A DNA stretch of 64,000 nt from Oligoflexia bacterium (GTDB lineage Bacteria; Bdellovibrionota; Bacteriovoracia; Bacteriovoracales; Bacteriovoracaceae). The stretch lies in the NCBI GenBank assembly GCA_015231955.1, contig JADGAN010000008.1, positions 1 through 64,000 on the forward strand, read 5' to 3'. The position numbers were made by a program, and so were the translations under genes. The notes beneath the pieces are model-generated. The model worked only from the letters and a program-made list of their open reading frames with translations. It did no database searches and was not told the DNA's origin. This document shows, one piece after another, positions 8,512 to 17,853 of this stretch (the first letter of the stretch is position 1; every line of letters starts with the position of its first letter).

Positions 8512-9750
8512 TTACTCACCTACCATAAATTCAGCAAGTAACTTAATCGACTCTAGAAAAGGTTTTTCTTCTAATACCAAACTCAAACGACCGGAATTAG
8601 CAATACCAAAATCGCTTCCTGGAACAATGGCCACACCCTTTCTCTCGAGAAGATCGCTACAAATAGCAACGGAAAAATCGTCTTTTAGCGCATGATTAAT
8701 AGAATCGTTCTTTAAATACCTTTTAAAAACTGGAGTGCTTTGAAAATCCACCAAAAAATAAAAAGCAGAATTCACCTGATACCATGATGATTGCAGGGCA
8801 TTCTCTTCAAAAATTTTGCGAATAACATTAGCATTATTTCTTAAGTGCACTCTAATGGGTGAAAGAAATTTTTCCATCAATGCAAAATCAAAAGTAACTA
8901 ATGAACGCTGAATCAAAGAGTTCGCTCCTGAAGTAGTTTGTGCCTGTATCTTTTCCACAGCCGCAAGAAAATTCTTAGGCCCCACACTATAACCAACCCG
9001 TAATCCCGTGCAGGCCAATGATTTAGATATACCATCAACTATTATTGTTCTCTTGAGTAACGATGGTTCAAATTGATAGAAATAAGTAGGTTTAGGATCA
9101 AAATAACTTAGTTCAAAATAGATCTCGTCACTTACGATAGAGAGGTGAGGATGTTTCAGCAAAAGATTTGCAAAATTTTTCATCCAGCTCTTCGGATAAC
9201 TAATACCTGATGGATTATTAGGACTATTAACAATAATCGCTCGTGTTTTTTTAGTAATACTTTTTTCAATCTCCTCAACCGCAGGGATATAGGACTCAAA
9301 TTTGCTACTAGCAACCTCAACTGGAATTCCTCCCCAACAGCGAATCATCTCTGGATAAGAGATCCAATAGGGGGATAAAATAATCACCTCATCTTCTGGA
9401 TCAATCAAGGCCCCTAAAATATTATAGATGGAATGTTTAGCACCATTACTAACCACACAGTCAACTTCTATACCTAAATCGCGAAATCGCACTCCTCGCG
9501 ACTCTTCGATATAATTAATCACTTTTTTTCTCAACTCCACCACACCTGGTACTGCTGTATATTGAAAACTCTTCAAGAAAGCAAACTCTTTGCCAATTCC
9601 CTCCACCAGCTCTGGCATCGGTCGAAAGGGAAGTTGTCCTGCCGTAAGATTAAAAACCTTCTTACCACTCTCACTCATGCTCACAACTTTTTCATTTAAC
9701 TTTAAAGTCACACTTTCTTTAACTGCATTTGCTCTTGCACTAATTTCCAC
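8512..9750 (-). CDS. Class I/II pyridoxal-phosphate aminotransferase
   Basis: A 412-aa fold-type I aminotransferase of the AspC/aromatic branch. Visible landmarks are GAKHSIYNIL (cofactor phosphate loop), VNSPNNPSGISYP (substrate and PLP binding), VSDEIYFEL (Asp to the pyridine nitrogen), and VDGISKSLACTGLRVGY, where the Lys of ISKS forms the Schiff base. The C-terminal GRLSLVLEE supplies the usual Arg region. It starts at GTG with GGAGAG seven bases before it. No membrane segment. The substrate (aspartate, aromatic or other) cannot be told from the sequence. It is separated from rsmD by 44 bp on the same strand. Confidence 0.85.
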   Translation of the reverse strand: MEISARANAVKESVTLKLNEKVVSMSESGKKVFNLTAGQLPFRPMPELVEGIGKEFAFLKSFQYTAVPGVVELRKKVINYIEESRGVRFRDLGIEVDCVVSNGAKHSIYNILGALIDPEDEVIILSPYWISYPEMIRCWGGIPVEVASSKFESYIPAVEEIEKSITKKTRAIIVNSPNNPSGISYPKSWMKNFANLLLKHPHLSIVSDEIYFELSYFDPKPTYFYQFEPSLLKRTIIVDGISKSLACTGLRVGYSVGPKNFLAAVEKIQAQTTSGANSLIQRSLVTFDFALMEKFLSPIRVHLRNNANVIRKIFEENALQSSWYQVNSAFYFLVDFQSTPVFKRYLKNDSINHALKDDFSVAICSDLLERKGVAIVPGSDFGIANSGRLSLVLEEKPFLESIKLLAEFMVGE

Positions 9751-9794
9751 TGTTATCTCTCCATTTATTTTATGGGATAGATTATATTTTTCTT

Positions 9795-10394
9795 TTAAGT
9801 TATAGCAACAAATTTTGAACCTTGAAAGAATATCTTTTTAATCTCTCCCACACTCTCGATAATTTTTTCCGGAGAGATCCCCTCTTTTACATCAGATTCA
9901 ATCCACAGTTGCAATTGTTTTTTGTGAATCAGTTTTTGTTCTTTTACTATCTGGAAAACATTTTGATAAATATCAGTTCTGGCGTAAGGCGGGTCAAGAA
10001 ACAATACATATTTATCAGTTTTACTGTTAACAAGAATATTTTTCCACTTTGCACTCTTTAAAAAAAATGCCACCTCTTCATTATAGGCCTTGATTTCTCG
10101 TGCTTCCATTTCAATGGGAACACTTTTGCGAATTCTAAAGATATTTTCTTCTGTGATTGCAAAACTTTTTCGATCCTTTTCAACCAAAAAAACACTCTCT
10201 GCGCCTCGTGACCACGCCTCAATCCCAATGGCACCAGAACCACAGCAAAGATCAATAAAAAAAGTATTTTGTAAATTTTGATAGCAATCGAAGATTCGCC
10301 GCTTCAATAACACTGATGTAGGACGAAGTTTATCGCTCTCAGGGACAGTAATAGAAATTCCCTTTAATATCCCACCTAGGATTTTAACTGACAT
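9795..10394 (-). CDS. rsmD: 16S rRNA (guanine(966)-N2)-methyltransferase RsmD
   Basis: A 199-aa Rossmann methyltransferase of the RsmD family, which makes m2G966 in 16S rRNA on the assembled small-subunit head. The opening ILGGILKGISITVPESDKLRPT carries the typical RPT anchor. Motif I is FIDLCCGSGAIGIEAWSRGA, with FLVEKD as the acidic loop, and the catalytic LFLDPPYA follows near residue 135. The length is normal for the family. The start is an ATG with AAGG about 11 bases before it. The aminotransferase gene lies 44 bp downstream on the same strand, and a MITE lies just upstream, between this gene and its neighbour at 10605. Confidence 0.9.
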   Translation of the reverse strand: MSVKILGGILKGISITVPESDKLRPTSVLLKRRIFDCYQNLQNTFFIDLCCGSGAIGIEAWSRGAESVFLVEKDRKSFAITEENIFRIRKSVPIEMEAREIKAYNEEVAFFLKSAKWKNILVNSKTDKYVLFLDPPYARTDIYQNVFQIVKEQKLIHKKQLQLWIESDVKEGISPEKIIESVGEIKKIFFQGSKFVAIT

Positions 10395-10455
10395 GATTAT
10401 ACTTACCTTATTTTAGTTTTTGAATTTTGCTACTGAAAATTATCGATCTTATTAC

Positions 10456-10561
10456 GTAACTGCTCACACCCTTCAGCCATCTACCCTCTACCGGATGCTG
10501 AAAGTTGCTTAGCTAACAGCATTTGGTTGAGAGGTGAAGGTTGAGGGGTGTGAGCAGTTAC
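10456..10561. mobile_element. 106-bp MITE with IS66-type ends and 8-bp target duplication
   Basis: Perfect 16-bp terminal inverted repeats, GTAACTGCTCACACCC at 10456-10471 and its complement at 10546-10561, with weaker complementarity continuing inward for about 20 more bases on each side. An inner hairpin (ATGCTG with CAGCAT) lies in the centre. The element is flanked by an exact direct repeat, CTTATTAC, at 10448-10455 and 10562-10569. IS66-family elements are known to begin with GTAA and to make 8-bp duplications, so this is best read as a non-autonomous IS66-type MITE. It has no coding capacity. It lies between rsmD and the acidic protein gene. Confidence 0.85.
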
Positions 10562-10604
10562 CTTATTACTTTGATATTTACTGTGAAGTATAGAGAATGG
10601 CAAC

Positions 10605-11600
10605 TTATCCGTTTTGAGCAAAGGGCATTACGAATTTCATTCCATGCCCCATCTCAATTTCTAGCCCATTTTGCTTTTGCACTCGAAGGATAAGCAGATT
10701 TCCGGAAATATCGAAGGCAAGTTCAACATCTACATTTCCACTCATTGTAAAATTCATTTTAGAAATCGATCCCTCGGTAGAAGCGGCATCACCACTCTTA
10801 TTCGTTTTTTTTGTCGATGAAGAAAAGTCCAAGATATTCCCTCCTTTTGCAGATACTGATGTTTGTTCTGAATTTTTTTCCATCTCTTGCTGCAACTCTG
10901 CTTGCTCACCAATCATCTCTACTTCTGTTTGTAAATTCTTCGTGAGATAGTCATCAACCTCATTTTGCACATCTGTTTTAACCTTTGCATTGTCAAGCTT
11001 TAAATCTTCAGGATTAACATCTGCAATAGCTGGTTCACTATTCAAAGAGGCCTCGACTGGAAGATCCTCTGTGCCATTCTCACCTCCTGCTGTTGCTGCA
11101 CCCTCTGTAACAGATTCAGATGCCGGCACCGCTTCGACAGTAGATTCTGCGGCCTCAGACGCCACTGCTTCGTCAGAAACAACTTCAGAAGCAACTTCCT
11201 CAATCTCTTTTGCGCTTGTTTCTGCTGCAACCTCTTCCTTTTCCTCTTTCTCTTTCTTTTTCTTTGCCTCCGCAACCGCTGCTACTGCTTGCTTAGGCTT
11301 GCTCTGTTCTGCGGATATCTTACTTACCTGTTTTGATGCCTCTGCTTTTTTAGCACTACTTTTTGCTGCAATTTTTTCTTCCTCCATGCTGATATCTAAT
11401 GTGTCATCAGTTTTCAAATCGTCACCACCAGCATCGACAGCAGAATCTCCTAGATCTTTAGAGTCCAAAGCATCATCGGTGGCATCCAGAGAAGAACCTC
11501 CCTCCTGCAAGAACTCCTTCTCGAGATCCTCAATCTCATTCATGATGTCGGCCAATTCAGCATCATCAAACCCTTGCTCCGTTGTAGCTTCCTTCGCCAT
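10605..11600 (-). CDS. Acidic low-complexity protein with conserved C-terminal tail
   Basis: A 331-aa very acidic protein. Residues 12-35 form a likely coiled coil (ADIMNEIEDLEKEF). The middle, about residues 60-200, is Ala/Glu/Lys/Ser-rich and probably unfolded. The last 55 residues look folded, with two beta-rich stretches, MNFTMSGNVDVELAFD and LLILRVQKQNGLEIEM, ending in KFVMPFAQNG. There is no signal peptide. A strong ribosome site, AGGAGGAAGGG, precedes the ATG. I do not recognise the family. The 3' end is 43 bp from the MITE. Antisense reading frames of similar length exist but follow from the skewed codon use of the Ala/Glu repeats. Confidence 0.6.
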   Translation of the reverse strand: MAKEATTEQGFDDAELADIMNEIEDLEKEFLQEGGSSLDATDDALDSKDLGDSAVDAGGDDLKTDDTLDISMEEEKIAAKSSAKKAEASKQVSKISAEQSKPKQAVAAVAEAKKKKEKEEKEEVAAETSAKEIEEVASEVVSDEAVASEAAESTVEAVPASESVTEGAATAGGENGTEDLPVEASLNSEPAIADVNPEDLKLDNAKVKTDVQNEVDDYLTKNLQTEVEMIGEQAELQQEMEKNSEQTSVSAKGGNILDFSSSTKKTNKSGDAASTEGSISKMNFTMSGNVDVELAFDISGNLLILRVQKQNGLEIEMGHGMKFVMPFAQNG

Positions 11601-11904
11601 AAGAAACCCTTCCTCCTAAATTGCCAGATAAAATACTCAAATATCAACACTCTATTTCAATTTTACTCTACTTACAGCAAATTATGGACTCCCGGCAAAA
11701 TTTAACTTCCGAAATTTAATTATTAATTTACTCTAATGATCAACAAAAAGTAGCGTCAAATATTTTCATCACCACCACCTTGTTTTCTTCATGACAGTCC
11801 TAATAAAATCGATTAAGAATTATTTATTTACGCCTTATTTTTCAAAAACATAACAAAACTAATAACAATGAATGTTACTAATTTTGTTGCTTAGAGGAAC
11901 CACC
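11601..11904. other. AT-rich intergenic region between divergent genes
   Basis: About 300 bp without a gene. It separates the acidic-protein gene (minus strand) from the 1029-aa orphan (plus strand) and should hold both promoters. I see A/T tracts but no convincing -35/-10 pair and no inverted repeat of note. The only clear signals are the two ribosome sites at its ends. Confidence 0.5.
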
Positions 11905-14900
11905 TTGAGCAAAGAACGATTTGATGTCCTTTCTTGGCTTCAAAAAGATAGTTTTGGTTCATTCAAAACGTCACCGAGTTTTGCTCAAGCGAGTGAGAAT
12001 GTGAATGTGAATGTGAATAGCAATATGAACAACTCCTCATTAGAGGAGTTGTTCAATACCAATCCATCGTCACTATCATCATTTTCTAATTCTAATCAAA
12101 ATAGCTATACCCATTTTCCATCTACCTATTCAGCACAAAACATTGCCAAGCAAGTTGCCAGAGCATCTCACCCTTCACTATCTCCATCATCATCGTCTTT
12201 ACCTTTGTCATCGCAACTTACGCTTGATATTGATACTACTCATGCTAAAGATCGCCTTTTTACCATTTATCAAACCATCCATGAATTACTTGGCGATATC
12301 ATCAAGCAATTTCAAGTCTCTTTTTCCAGCTTTACCAAGTCGATGAAGCAGCTCATTTTTGATGAGTTTGTCACTTACGCTAAGGCACAGAAATTTACTT
12401 TTATTGAAATTGATAACTTCCTCTCTTTCTCACATCACCTTTTTGATCCTGAAAGCTGTTATCGAGACGAATTAAATGATTTCATTGCACTTTTCTGCTA
12501 TAGAGTCGCAGTTCTTTATATACTCAAAATCCGCCTTGTGGTGGTGTTAAGCAAACAATTAAAATTGCAGTTTTATTCAAGAGACCTTGCTAATCCGAGC
12601 TCTTTCTTTTCGCAAATTTTCAAGAAAGGTGGTTCCTTTGAGATCAATAACGACGCCATCCAAGCAAATCATTACACGTGGTTTCGCCCCTCCGGTACCA
12701 ATATTGCTCATGCCAATAAAATCGTCCCTATCCTCGATAAAGTCACTATTTTTGAAATTCATACACTCATTCACCGCAAATCATCAGAACTCGATAATCA
12801 CTTAGACTCTGTTGCAAGTTTAGATAGGCTATCGCCTCAAAATATAAAAATCTCTAGCGATTTCTTGCGACTATTTTTAGTCAACTATAACGATTGGTTA
12901 AATGGCAACGAAGAGAGAGAGAAAAAAAACTCTTTTTTCCCTTTGTCACTTCCTGGGCATAACCGCAAATTAAAAATCATTAGCTGTAAATATACTGGTG
13001 ATAATTGTGATCATTTTCTAGTGATGAACTGGTATTTAGAAAACTCACCTCATCTCCATAAAAATAAAAATTTAGTCTATCCACACTTCGTAACTGATGA
13101 TACCTCTTGCGAAAAGTATTGGCAGTTCAGTTATGACTTACAGTTAATGACCTCTCTTGCTACTCTTTCTGAGCAGTATGAGGTGACCCCTGATGTGCTT
13201 ATTTCTCAAGTAATGAATTATCACCTCTCTTATGGCCATGAAAATGCAAATCATGGCAGGCAAATGAATCTCTTTGCAGAAGTGGATCCCAATATTAACA
13301 GCAAATATGAACGCATTGTCTTGAATGTTACAGAATTTCCCAAGAACAATCCTCATTTTTTCCTTTTTCAAAAGATCACCTCTCAAGAGAAGTTTCTCTC
13401 GAATAATGGACAAGTCTATGTCTTTACCACTAAAAAACTTTTTGTCCCTAGTCAAAGTGACAAGTTCGATCAATTTCTAAAAATTTTCAAACTTGACTGC
13501 GTGGTTAACCTAGAAGAGCTCGTAGGATCAAAAGAGGTTGCTCCTTACCTCTATATTTTCTCCAAACAGCAGCAGCAAGTAACAGAGGATCTTCCCTTTG
13601 ATTTTATATCCAATATCAATGCAGAAGAGAAAAGGATTTCCCGAAATGTTAACTTAGATAAAGACCAAAATTCTTATATGAATTTCCAGTTTATAGGACA
13701 GCTGGACTCTTGTAAATCTTTCGTTAGCATTAACGAAGCACTCGAAAAATTTTACCAAAATAAACCAGTAGAATCGACACCTCTTTATCACCTAGAGCTA
13801 CCCAGCAATGTAACTTTTGAGTTCTATCAAGATCTGATTTCAGAGGGTAAACCTTTACACGCTTCCAACAGTAAAGATCCAACAAAAGTCACCCATCCTA
13901 GTTTCTTAAAAAATTTGCTGAAATCGTGTGTACCTTTAGATAACTTTTTTACCCTAGAACAGATTAAAGACACTGAAACCTATTTTCAACAAGAGCATAA
14001 CACACTCCAAGTTAACCGAGATGGTCTCTTTCAGCATATTCTCATCGTCGACTTAAGAAACCAATCCATACCTCAAATAGAGATTGCACCTTACCCCTCT
14101 TTTCGAGGGAAAATGCAAGAATATGGATTTGCTCTCTGTGCTTATTTTGGAATTAAATCAAAAATACCACATTTAAACTTAAACCTCTTTCGCGATTTTT
14201 TTAGCACCTCTATTGGAAAGCAAATGGTTCAACTCTCTCTTGCAGCAGGCGCTATCAATAAAATCAAGGCAAGGGTTGCCTCCATCTTAATACCTAAATT
14301 TCTAGGAAAACCGCAAGAAATCCCCTCTCAGTATAACCAATCTTTACGGTTTTTAGCGCTTCCAGAGCAAGAGCTGCAAAAACTTTCCCCCAATGAAATT
14401 AATCACTCTTTGCAAAATGCAAAGAGCTTGCTCTTCTCTTTGGCCAAAGAGTATCCTTGGCCAATTCTAGGATTACTTGGTCATTTTTATAGCAACAGCA
14501 ATATTTTCAGCAGTGAGAGCAATGCTGAAATCAACTACGCTCATCCTCTTTTCCTGCAATCGCTTCTCAAGTTAAAAACACACGCTATCTATCCTGCAAA
14601 TAATGACTTCTTTGTAGAGATTGTTGCCACCTCTCAAGAAGAGCTTTCGCGAACTCTAACTGCCAGCAAAATCACTCCTGTTGCAATTGCTAGCACCACT
14701 AATAGTGATAACAGTAGCAATGATTATTGCATAGAACTCATCTCGGGACAAAAAACCGCCATTAGGATCCATGCTGAAATTGAGTCATTGCGTTTTATGG
14801 AGTTTCTCTTAAAGAGTGCGGAGGGCCATGCTATCTCTAAAGTTGTAATGACATTAAAACTCCCCTCCACAGTGGCCTTAAAACAACTTCTACACCATTT

Positions 14901-14994
14901 CCAACAAAGTAATCAGATGGCATCTTCCATCGTAAGCGAATGTGCAATGCTAATGAATCAACTTGTGTGCGATCAAATCATCACTCAATGTTAG
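11905..14994 (+). CDS. Large cytoplasmic orphan protein (1029 aa)
   Basis: A 1029-aa protein that I do not recognise. I place the start at the TTG at 11905, which has GAGGA six bases before it and gives MSKERFDVLSWLQKDSF; an earlier in-frame ATG at 11872 has no ribosome site. There is no signal peptide. Residues about 30-105 are Asn/Ser-rich and include a short tandem repeat (VNVNVNSN) coded by four GTGAAT-like units. The rest is an alternation of helices and strands with many Phe, Tyr, His and Asn residues, and without transmembrane segments. The last 100 residues, with ISGQKTAIRIHAEIES and VVMTLKLPS, look like a compact alpha/beta domain. It faces the SH3/barrel gene convergently with a gap of only 6 bp. 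Its function is unknown. Confidence 0.6.
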   Translation: MSKERFDVLSWLQKDSFGSFKTSPSFAQASENVNVNVNSNMNNSSLEELFNTNPSSLSSFSNSNQNSYTHFPSTYSAQNIAKQVARASHPSLSPSSSSLPLSSQLTLDIDTTHAKDRLFTIYQTIHELLGDIIKQFQVSFSSFTKSMKQLIFDEFVTYAKAQKFTFIEIDNFLSFSHHLFDPESCYRDELNDFIALFCYRVAVLYILKIRLVVVLSKQLKLQFYSRDLANPSSFFSQIFKKGGSFEINNDAIQANHYTWFRPSGTNIAHANKIVPILDKVTIFEIHTLIHRKSSELDNHLDSVASLDRLSPQNIKISSDFLRLFLVNYNDWLNGNEEREKKNSFFPLSLPGHNRKLKIISCKYTGDNCDHFLVMNWYLENSPHLHKNKNLVYPHFVTDDTSCEKYWQFSYDLQLMTSLATLSEQYEVTPDVLISQVMNYHLSYGHENANHGRQMNLFAEVDPNINSKYERIVLNVTEFPKNNPHFFLFQKITSQEKFLSNNGQVYVFTTKKLFVPSQSDKFDQFLKIFKLDCVVNLEELVGSKEVAPYLYIFSKQQQQVTEDLPFDFISNINAEEKRISRNVNLDKDQNSYMNFQFIGQLDSCKSFVSINEALEKFYQNKPVESTPLYHLELPSNVTFEFYQDLISEGKPLHASNSKDPTKVTHPSFLKNLLKSCVPLDNFFTLEQIKDTETYFQQEHNTLQVNRDGLFQHILIVDLRNQSIPQIEIAPYPSFRGKMQEYGFALCAYFGIKSKIPHLNLNLFRDFFSTSIGKQMVQLSLAAGAINKIKARVASILIPKFLGKPQEIPSQYNQSLRFLALPEQELQKLSPNEINHSLQNAKSLLFSLAKEYPWPILGLLGHFYSNSNIFSSESNAEINYAHPLFLQSLLKLKTHAIYPANNDFFVEIVATSQEELSRTLTASKITPVAIASTTNSDNSSNDYCIELISGQKTAIRIHAEIESLRFMEFLLKSAEGHAISKVVMTLKLPSTVALKQLLHHFQQSNQMASSIVSECAMLMNQLVCDQIITQC

Positions 14995-15000
14995 GGATCG

Positions 15001-15975
15001 TCAATAGCTAATGCCTGCCCCTATATAAAAGGAGACGGCCTTATTAGAAAAATCGACTTTTGAGCTTGTCCCATCTTCATGCTTTGAGGTTAGAGAAGAG
15101 GAGATCAAGTGTAAAAAACCTGCACCTAAATCGATCAAGAAAGTGCGTCTAAGCTCCCACTCCATAAAAAAATTAAGCTCGTAACCAAAAATAGAACCCC
15201 GGTAAGCATTTTTTTCACTGTGACTATAAAGCTGCAGGAGAGGTGAGTAGAGCAGTGAAACTGCTCCCATTAAATTGCCCCGTCCTACCTTGCGAATTCC
15301 TGTTTTCAAGGAAGAGATGGCCCCTATCGCTGTTAGCTCCTCATGAGCGTCTTTGAGATAAAAGGCGCCAAGGGAAACTCCATACTTCCTAGCACTCTCC
15401 TCGTCACGCCTGGGCCACATCTCATGATAGAAGGAGTAGAGACTTCCACGATTGGAACTTTTGGCATCAGAAAGAGTTTCTTTAACACCACTAAGGGAAA
15501 AAAGCCGATAAGCAGCTCCCCAAGTGCGTTTTTCAATCTTCTTTGCCTCCATCTCCTCATCAATCATTGGTCTTCTTTTCACAACATCGGCCTCTACAGG
15601 CACAACATCTAACTCATCTAAAAGCTCTATGTTGCCCTCTTTAAGCATCAACTCTTGATGAGAATCACCTTTGATCTCTTCTTGCTGTTTACTAGGATCG
15701 ATATCAAAAGCAAGATCCTCTCGATTCATGTAAGCAACTTTATCTTGGCCTTTAATTGTTACTAAGACAGCACGATCATTTTTATGCAAAATTTTCACAA
15801 GGAGTTTGCGTTTTTTTAAAACGTATCCTATGGGCGCACTTAAAGTATCATCCGCATAAATCAAGGCCTTTTCCATAACGACCTCTGCTCCAACTACCGC
15901 ATCCCTTATCCCATCAGCAGCATAAAGTGGTTCCTGCAGCAACAGCAGTCGCAATAGCAGCATAAGTGAAAACAA
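15001..15975 (-). CDS. Exported SH3-like / beta-barrel protein
   Basis: The start is uncertain. A longer frame opens at 16101, inside the upstream gene, but a signal peptide (LMLLLRLLLLQEPLYA) begins near the TTG at 15975, which has AGGA twelve bases before it and lies just after the upstream stop. I prefer that start (324 aa); an ATG at 15963 is also possible. Mature residues about 25-100 resemble a bacterial SH3 domain: ALIYADDTLSAPIGYVLKK then LVTIKGQDKVAYMNRED. An acidic linker follows. The C-terminal half, about 170-324, shows barrel-like strands (GVSLGAFYLKD, GYELNFFMEWEL, FLIDLGAGFLHLI) and ends in VSFYIGAGISY, with the terminal aromatic typical of outer-membrane barrels. It is probably co-transcribed with the deacetylase fusion. 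Function not known. Confidence 0.55.
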   Translation of the reverse strand: MFSLMLLLRLLLLQEPLYAADGIRDAVVGAEVVMEKALIYADDTLSAPIGYVLKKRKLLVKILHKNDRAVLVTIKGQDKVAYMNREDLAFDIDPSKQQEEIKGDSHQELMLKEGNIELLDELDVVPVEADVVKRRPMIDEEMEAKKIEKRTWGAAYRLFSLSGVKETLSDAKSSNRGSLYSFYHEMWPRRDEESARKYGVSLGAFYLKDAHEELTAIGAISSLKTGIRKVGRGNLMGAVSLLYSPLLQLYSHSEKNAYRGSIFGYELNFFMEWELRRTFLIDLGAGFLHLISSSLTSKHEDGTSSKVDFSNKAVSFYIGAGISY

Positions 15976-15994
15976 TTTTTTATAAATTCCTAGG

Positions 15995-17803
15995 TTAAAA
16001 AGCGTGTGGTAGTGTAGTAAAGCGCAGAGTGCAACTATTCCCACTATCTCTATGATCTCCATTATCCCCATTGACCGCCTCCTCCTGCAATTTTGAAACA
16101 CCCAAAACCATCTTCTCTATCTCGAATAAGTATTCAGCTGCACTCTCTTGATGAAAACCTAAAACAATATAGGTAGTTGTCTGAGCGTAGCTCGCATCTA
16201 CAAGTTTATGCTCCTCCATATTTTTCTTGATGCCCTCTAGCATCTCCTCTCCACTGATATAATCGGCAAGTGCAAGATTATCGGGAACCTCATAATAACT
16301 TCCAAAATCATTAGTTACTTTATAGTGCTGTGAAGTTGCAGAAATTGTCCCTCCCCAAAGTGCCTTTAACCAATCTAAGACAGCATACCCTTCTAAATCG
16401 GGGTCGAGGTATTTCGTCGTCACTGCAGAGCTATCACTCACAAATCGAGTCGCGGCCAAAGCTTCTGACAGCGCTTGTGACATCATCCATCCGCCAGCAC
16501 GAAAATGCAAAGGGTGGCCGAGGCCTTGCTCTTTTAAAATCGATCGCGAGAACTCTAAAACTTGAATTAATTCCTCGCGAGTATAGGCGGTAATGGTGAT
16601 ATTATGGCCACACTCCACGGCACACTCTTCATCACTAAGAGGCCTGCCACCTGGAAGCCAATTAGGAGATCGCCGGTGCACAACTCCTGCTGCTTCAAAG
16701 AGCGATTTCCACCCATGAAGATGTAACCCCACTTCATCGATAGGCAACATCACACTTTTAATTTTTGCTCTCACAAGCTCTAAATTTCCTACGGCAGGAT
16801 TAGTAAAATAGGAGGGAGTTAAATAGTGTAGCATGGGAATGTGTGGGTATTTTTTCCGAAAGGCCTGCATCGCTTGCAAATTATGTTCTTGCAAATCCAT
16901 GCCCTCCCAATCAACCGTCATCACAATCTTCACACCTTCTTCAGTAGCAGCATGGACATTTATACTTACATTCATCCAAGACACTAACAAGAACATCAAA
17001 AGCAGTGAAAGTTTTTTGCTCTTTTTCTGATTGTAGATAATAGAGATAAGATTTCTCGCAAGCAAACGATAAATACAACGAGGCAAGTGATAAAGAGTCG
17101 TCATCAGTAAATCCATCATCAAAGGGAAAACGTATAACTCTTTCTTCTTCCTAATCGCCATAGCAATCAGCTTGGCGGCCTTAGGAGCAGGCACCATAAA
17201 AGGCATGGGATGCTTATTATATCGCAAGAAAGGAGTATCAATAAATCCCGGAGCGATAGCAGTGACCGTAATCCCCATCCGCTTTAAATCGATTGCAAAC
17301 GATTCACAAAGCTTTAACACCGCTGCCTTGGAAGCAGAGTAGGGTGCTGTTCGCGGCAATCCCACAAATCCCGCAACTGATGCAATTGCGACCAAGTGGC
17401 CAGCACACGGTTGCCTCTTAGGATCTAACATCCATTTTAGTGCAATCTCAAAAGTGTTGAGCACACCTATGACATTGGTGTTAATCACCTCACGTGCATT
17501 ATCAAAATTGGGAATAGAACTCTTATCTGTAATCATGGTTCCCGCATTGGCAACAACGATATCAAGACCTCCATGTTCAGAGGCAAAACTACTTACGGCC
17601 TCATGTAAGCGCTCACGATTTTGCACATCGGCCTCATAGAGGAAAAGATTACTGGGCAAAATAGAGTAGGTCTCTTCCCATGCAGTGGTGAGTTTCTTTA
17701 AACTTCGTGAGCACACGCCAACAATATTGCCTTCTGATAAATAGAATTTTGCTAGCTCATACCCTATGCCAGAGGAGGCCCCTGTAATGAAAATTTTCTT
17801 CAT
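15995..17803 (-). CDS. SDR oxidoreductase fused to secreted deacetylase-like domain
   Basis: A 602-aa fusion. I place the start at 17803 (MKKIFITGASSGIG), after GGGGG at 9 bases. Residues 1 to about 260 are a classical short-chain dehydrogenase: TGASSGIG cofactor loop, VVANAGTM, and the YSASK catalytic pair near residue 154. Then comes KKSKKLSLLLMFLLVSW up to NVHA, which reads as a signal peptide or membrane anchor. After that is a polysaccharide-deacetylase-like domain: IVMTVDWEGMD, EVGLHLHGW, LHFRAGGWM and RFVSDSSA are all typical of that family. The predicted topology is a cytoplasmic reductase, one membrane pass and a periplasmic deacetylase. No stop separates the two halves, but an internal start within the linker (TTG-ATG near 17007) could make the second half separately. 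The 3' end is 20 bp before the next gene's start. Confidence 0.75.
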   Translation of the reverse strand: MKKIFITGASSGIGYELAKFYLSEGNIVGVCSRSLKKLTTAWEETYSILPSNLFLYEADVQNRERLHEAVSSFASEHGGLDIVVANAGTMITDKSSIPNFDNAREVINTNVIGVLNTFEIALKWMLDPKRQPCAGHLVAIASVAGFVGLPRTAPYSASKAAVLKLCESFAIDLKRMGITVTAIAPGFIDTPFLRYNKHPMPFMVPAPKAAKLIAMAIRKKKELYVFPLMMDLLMTTLYHLPRCIYRLLARNLISIIYNQKKSKKLSLLLMFLLVSWMNVSINVHAATEEGVKIVMTVDWEGMDLQEHNLQAMQAFRKKYPHIPMLHYLTPSYFTNPAVGNLELVRAKIKSVMLPIDEVGLHLHGWKSLFEAAGVVHRRSPNWLPGGRPLSDEECAVECGHNITITAYTREELIQVLEFSRSILKEQGLGHPLHFRAGGWMMSQALSEALAATRFVSDSSAVTTKYLDPDLEGYAVLDWLKALWGGTISATSQHYKVTNDFGSYYEVPDNLALADYISGEEMLEGIKKNMEEHKLVDASYAQTTTYIVLGFHQESAAEYLFEIEKMVLGVSKLQEEAVNGDNGDHRDSGNSCTLRFTTLPHAF

Positions 17804-17835
17804 GCTCTTAATCCCCCTTTCTCTCATATAAAAAC

Positions 17836-17841
17836 TATAAT
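17836..17841 (+). promoter_or_regulatory. Candidate -10 box of the barrel gene at 17854
   Basis: A perfect TATAAT ends 12 bases before the ATG at 17854. Initiation at the usual distance would fall within about 6 bases of the ATG, giving a leaderless or nearly leaderless message; no ribosome site precedes this ATG. I see no good -35 element, so this is tentative. Confidence 0.3.
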
Positions 17842-17853
17842 ACACTTGAATAC

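Noticed and set aside
10990-11619. 209-residue frame opposite the acidic protein gene
   Set aside because: It is the antisense of an Ala/Glu/Ser-rich coding region; low-complexity codons leave the opposite strand open.
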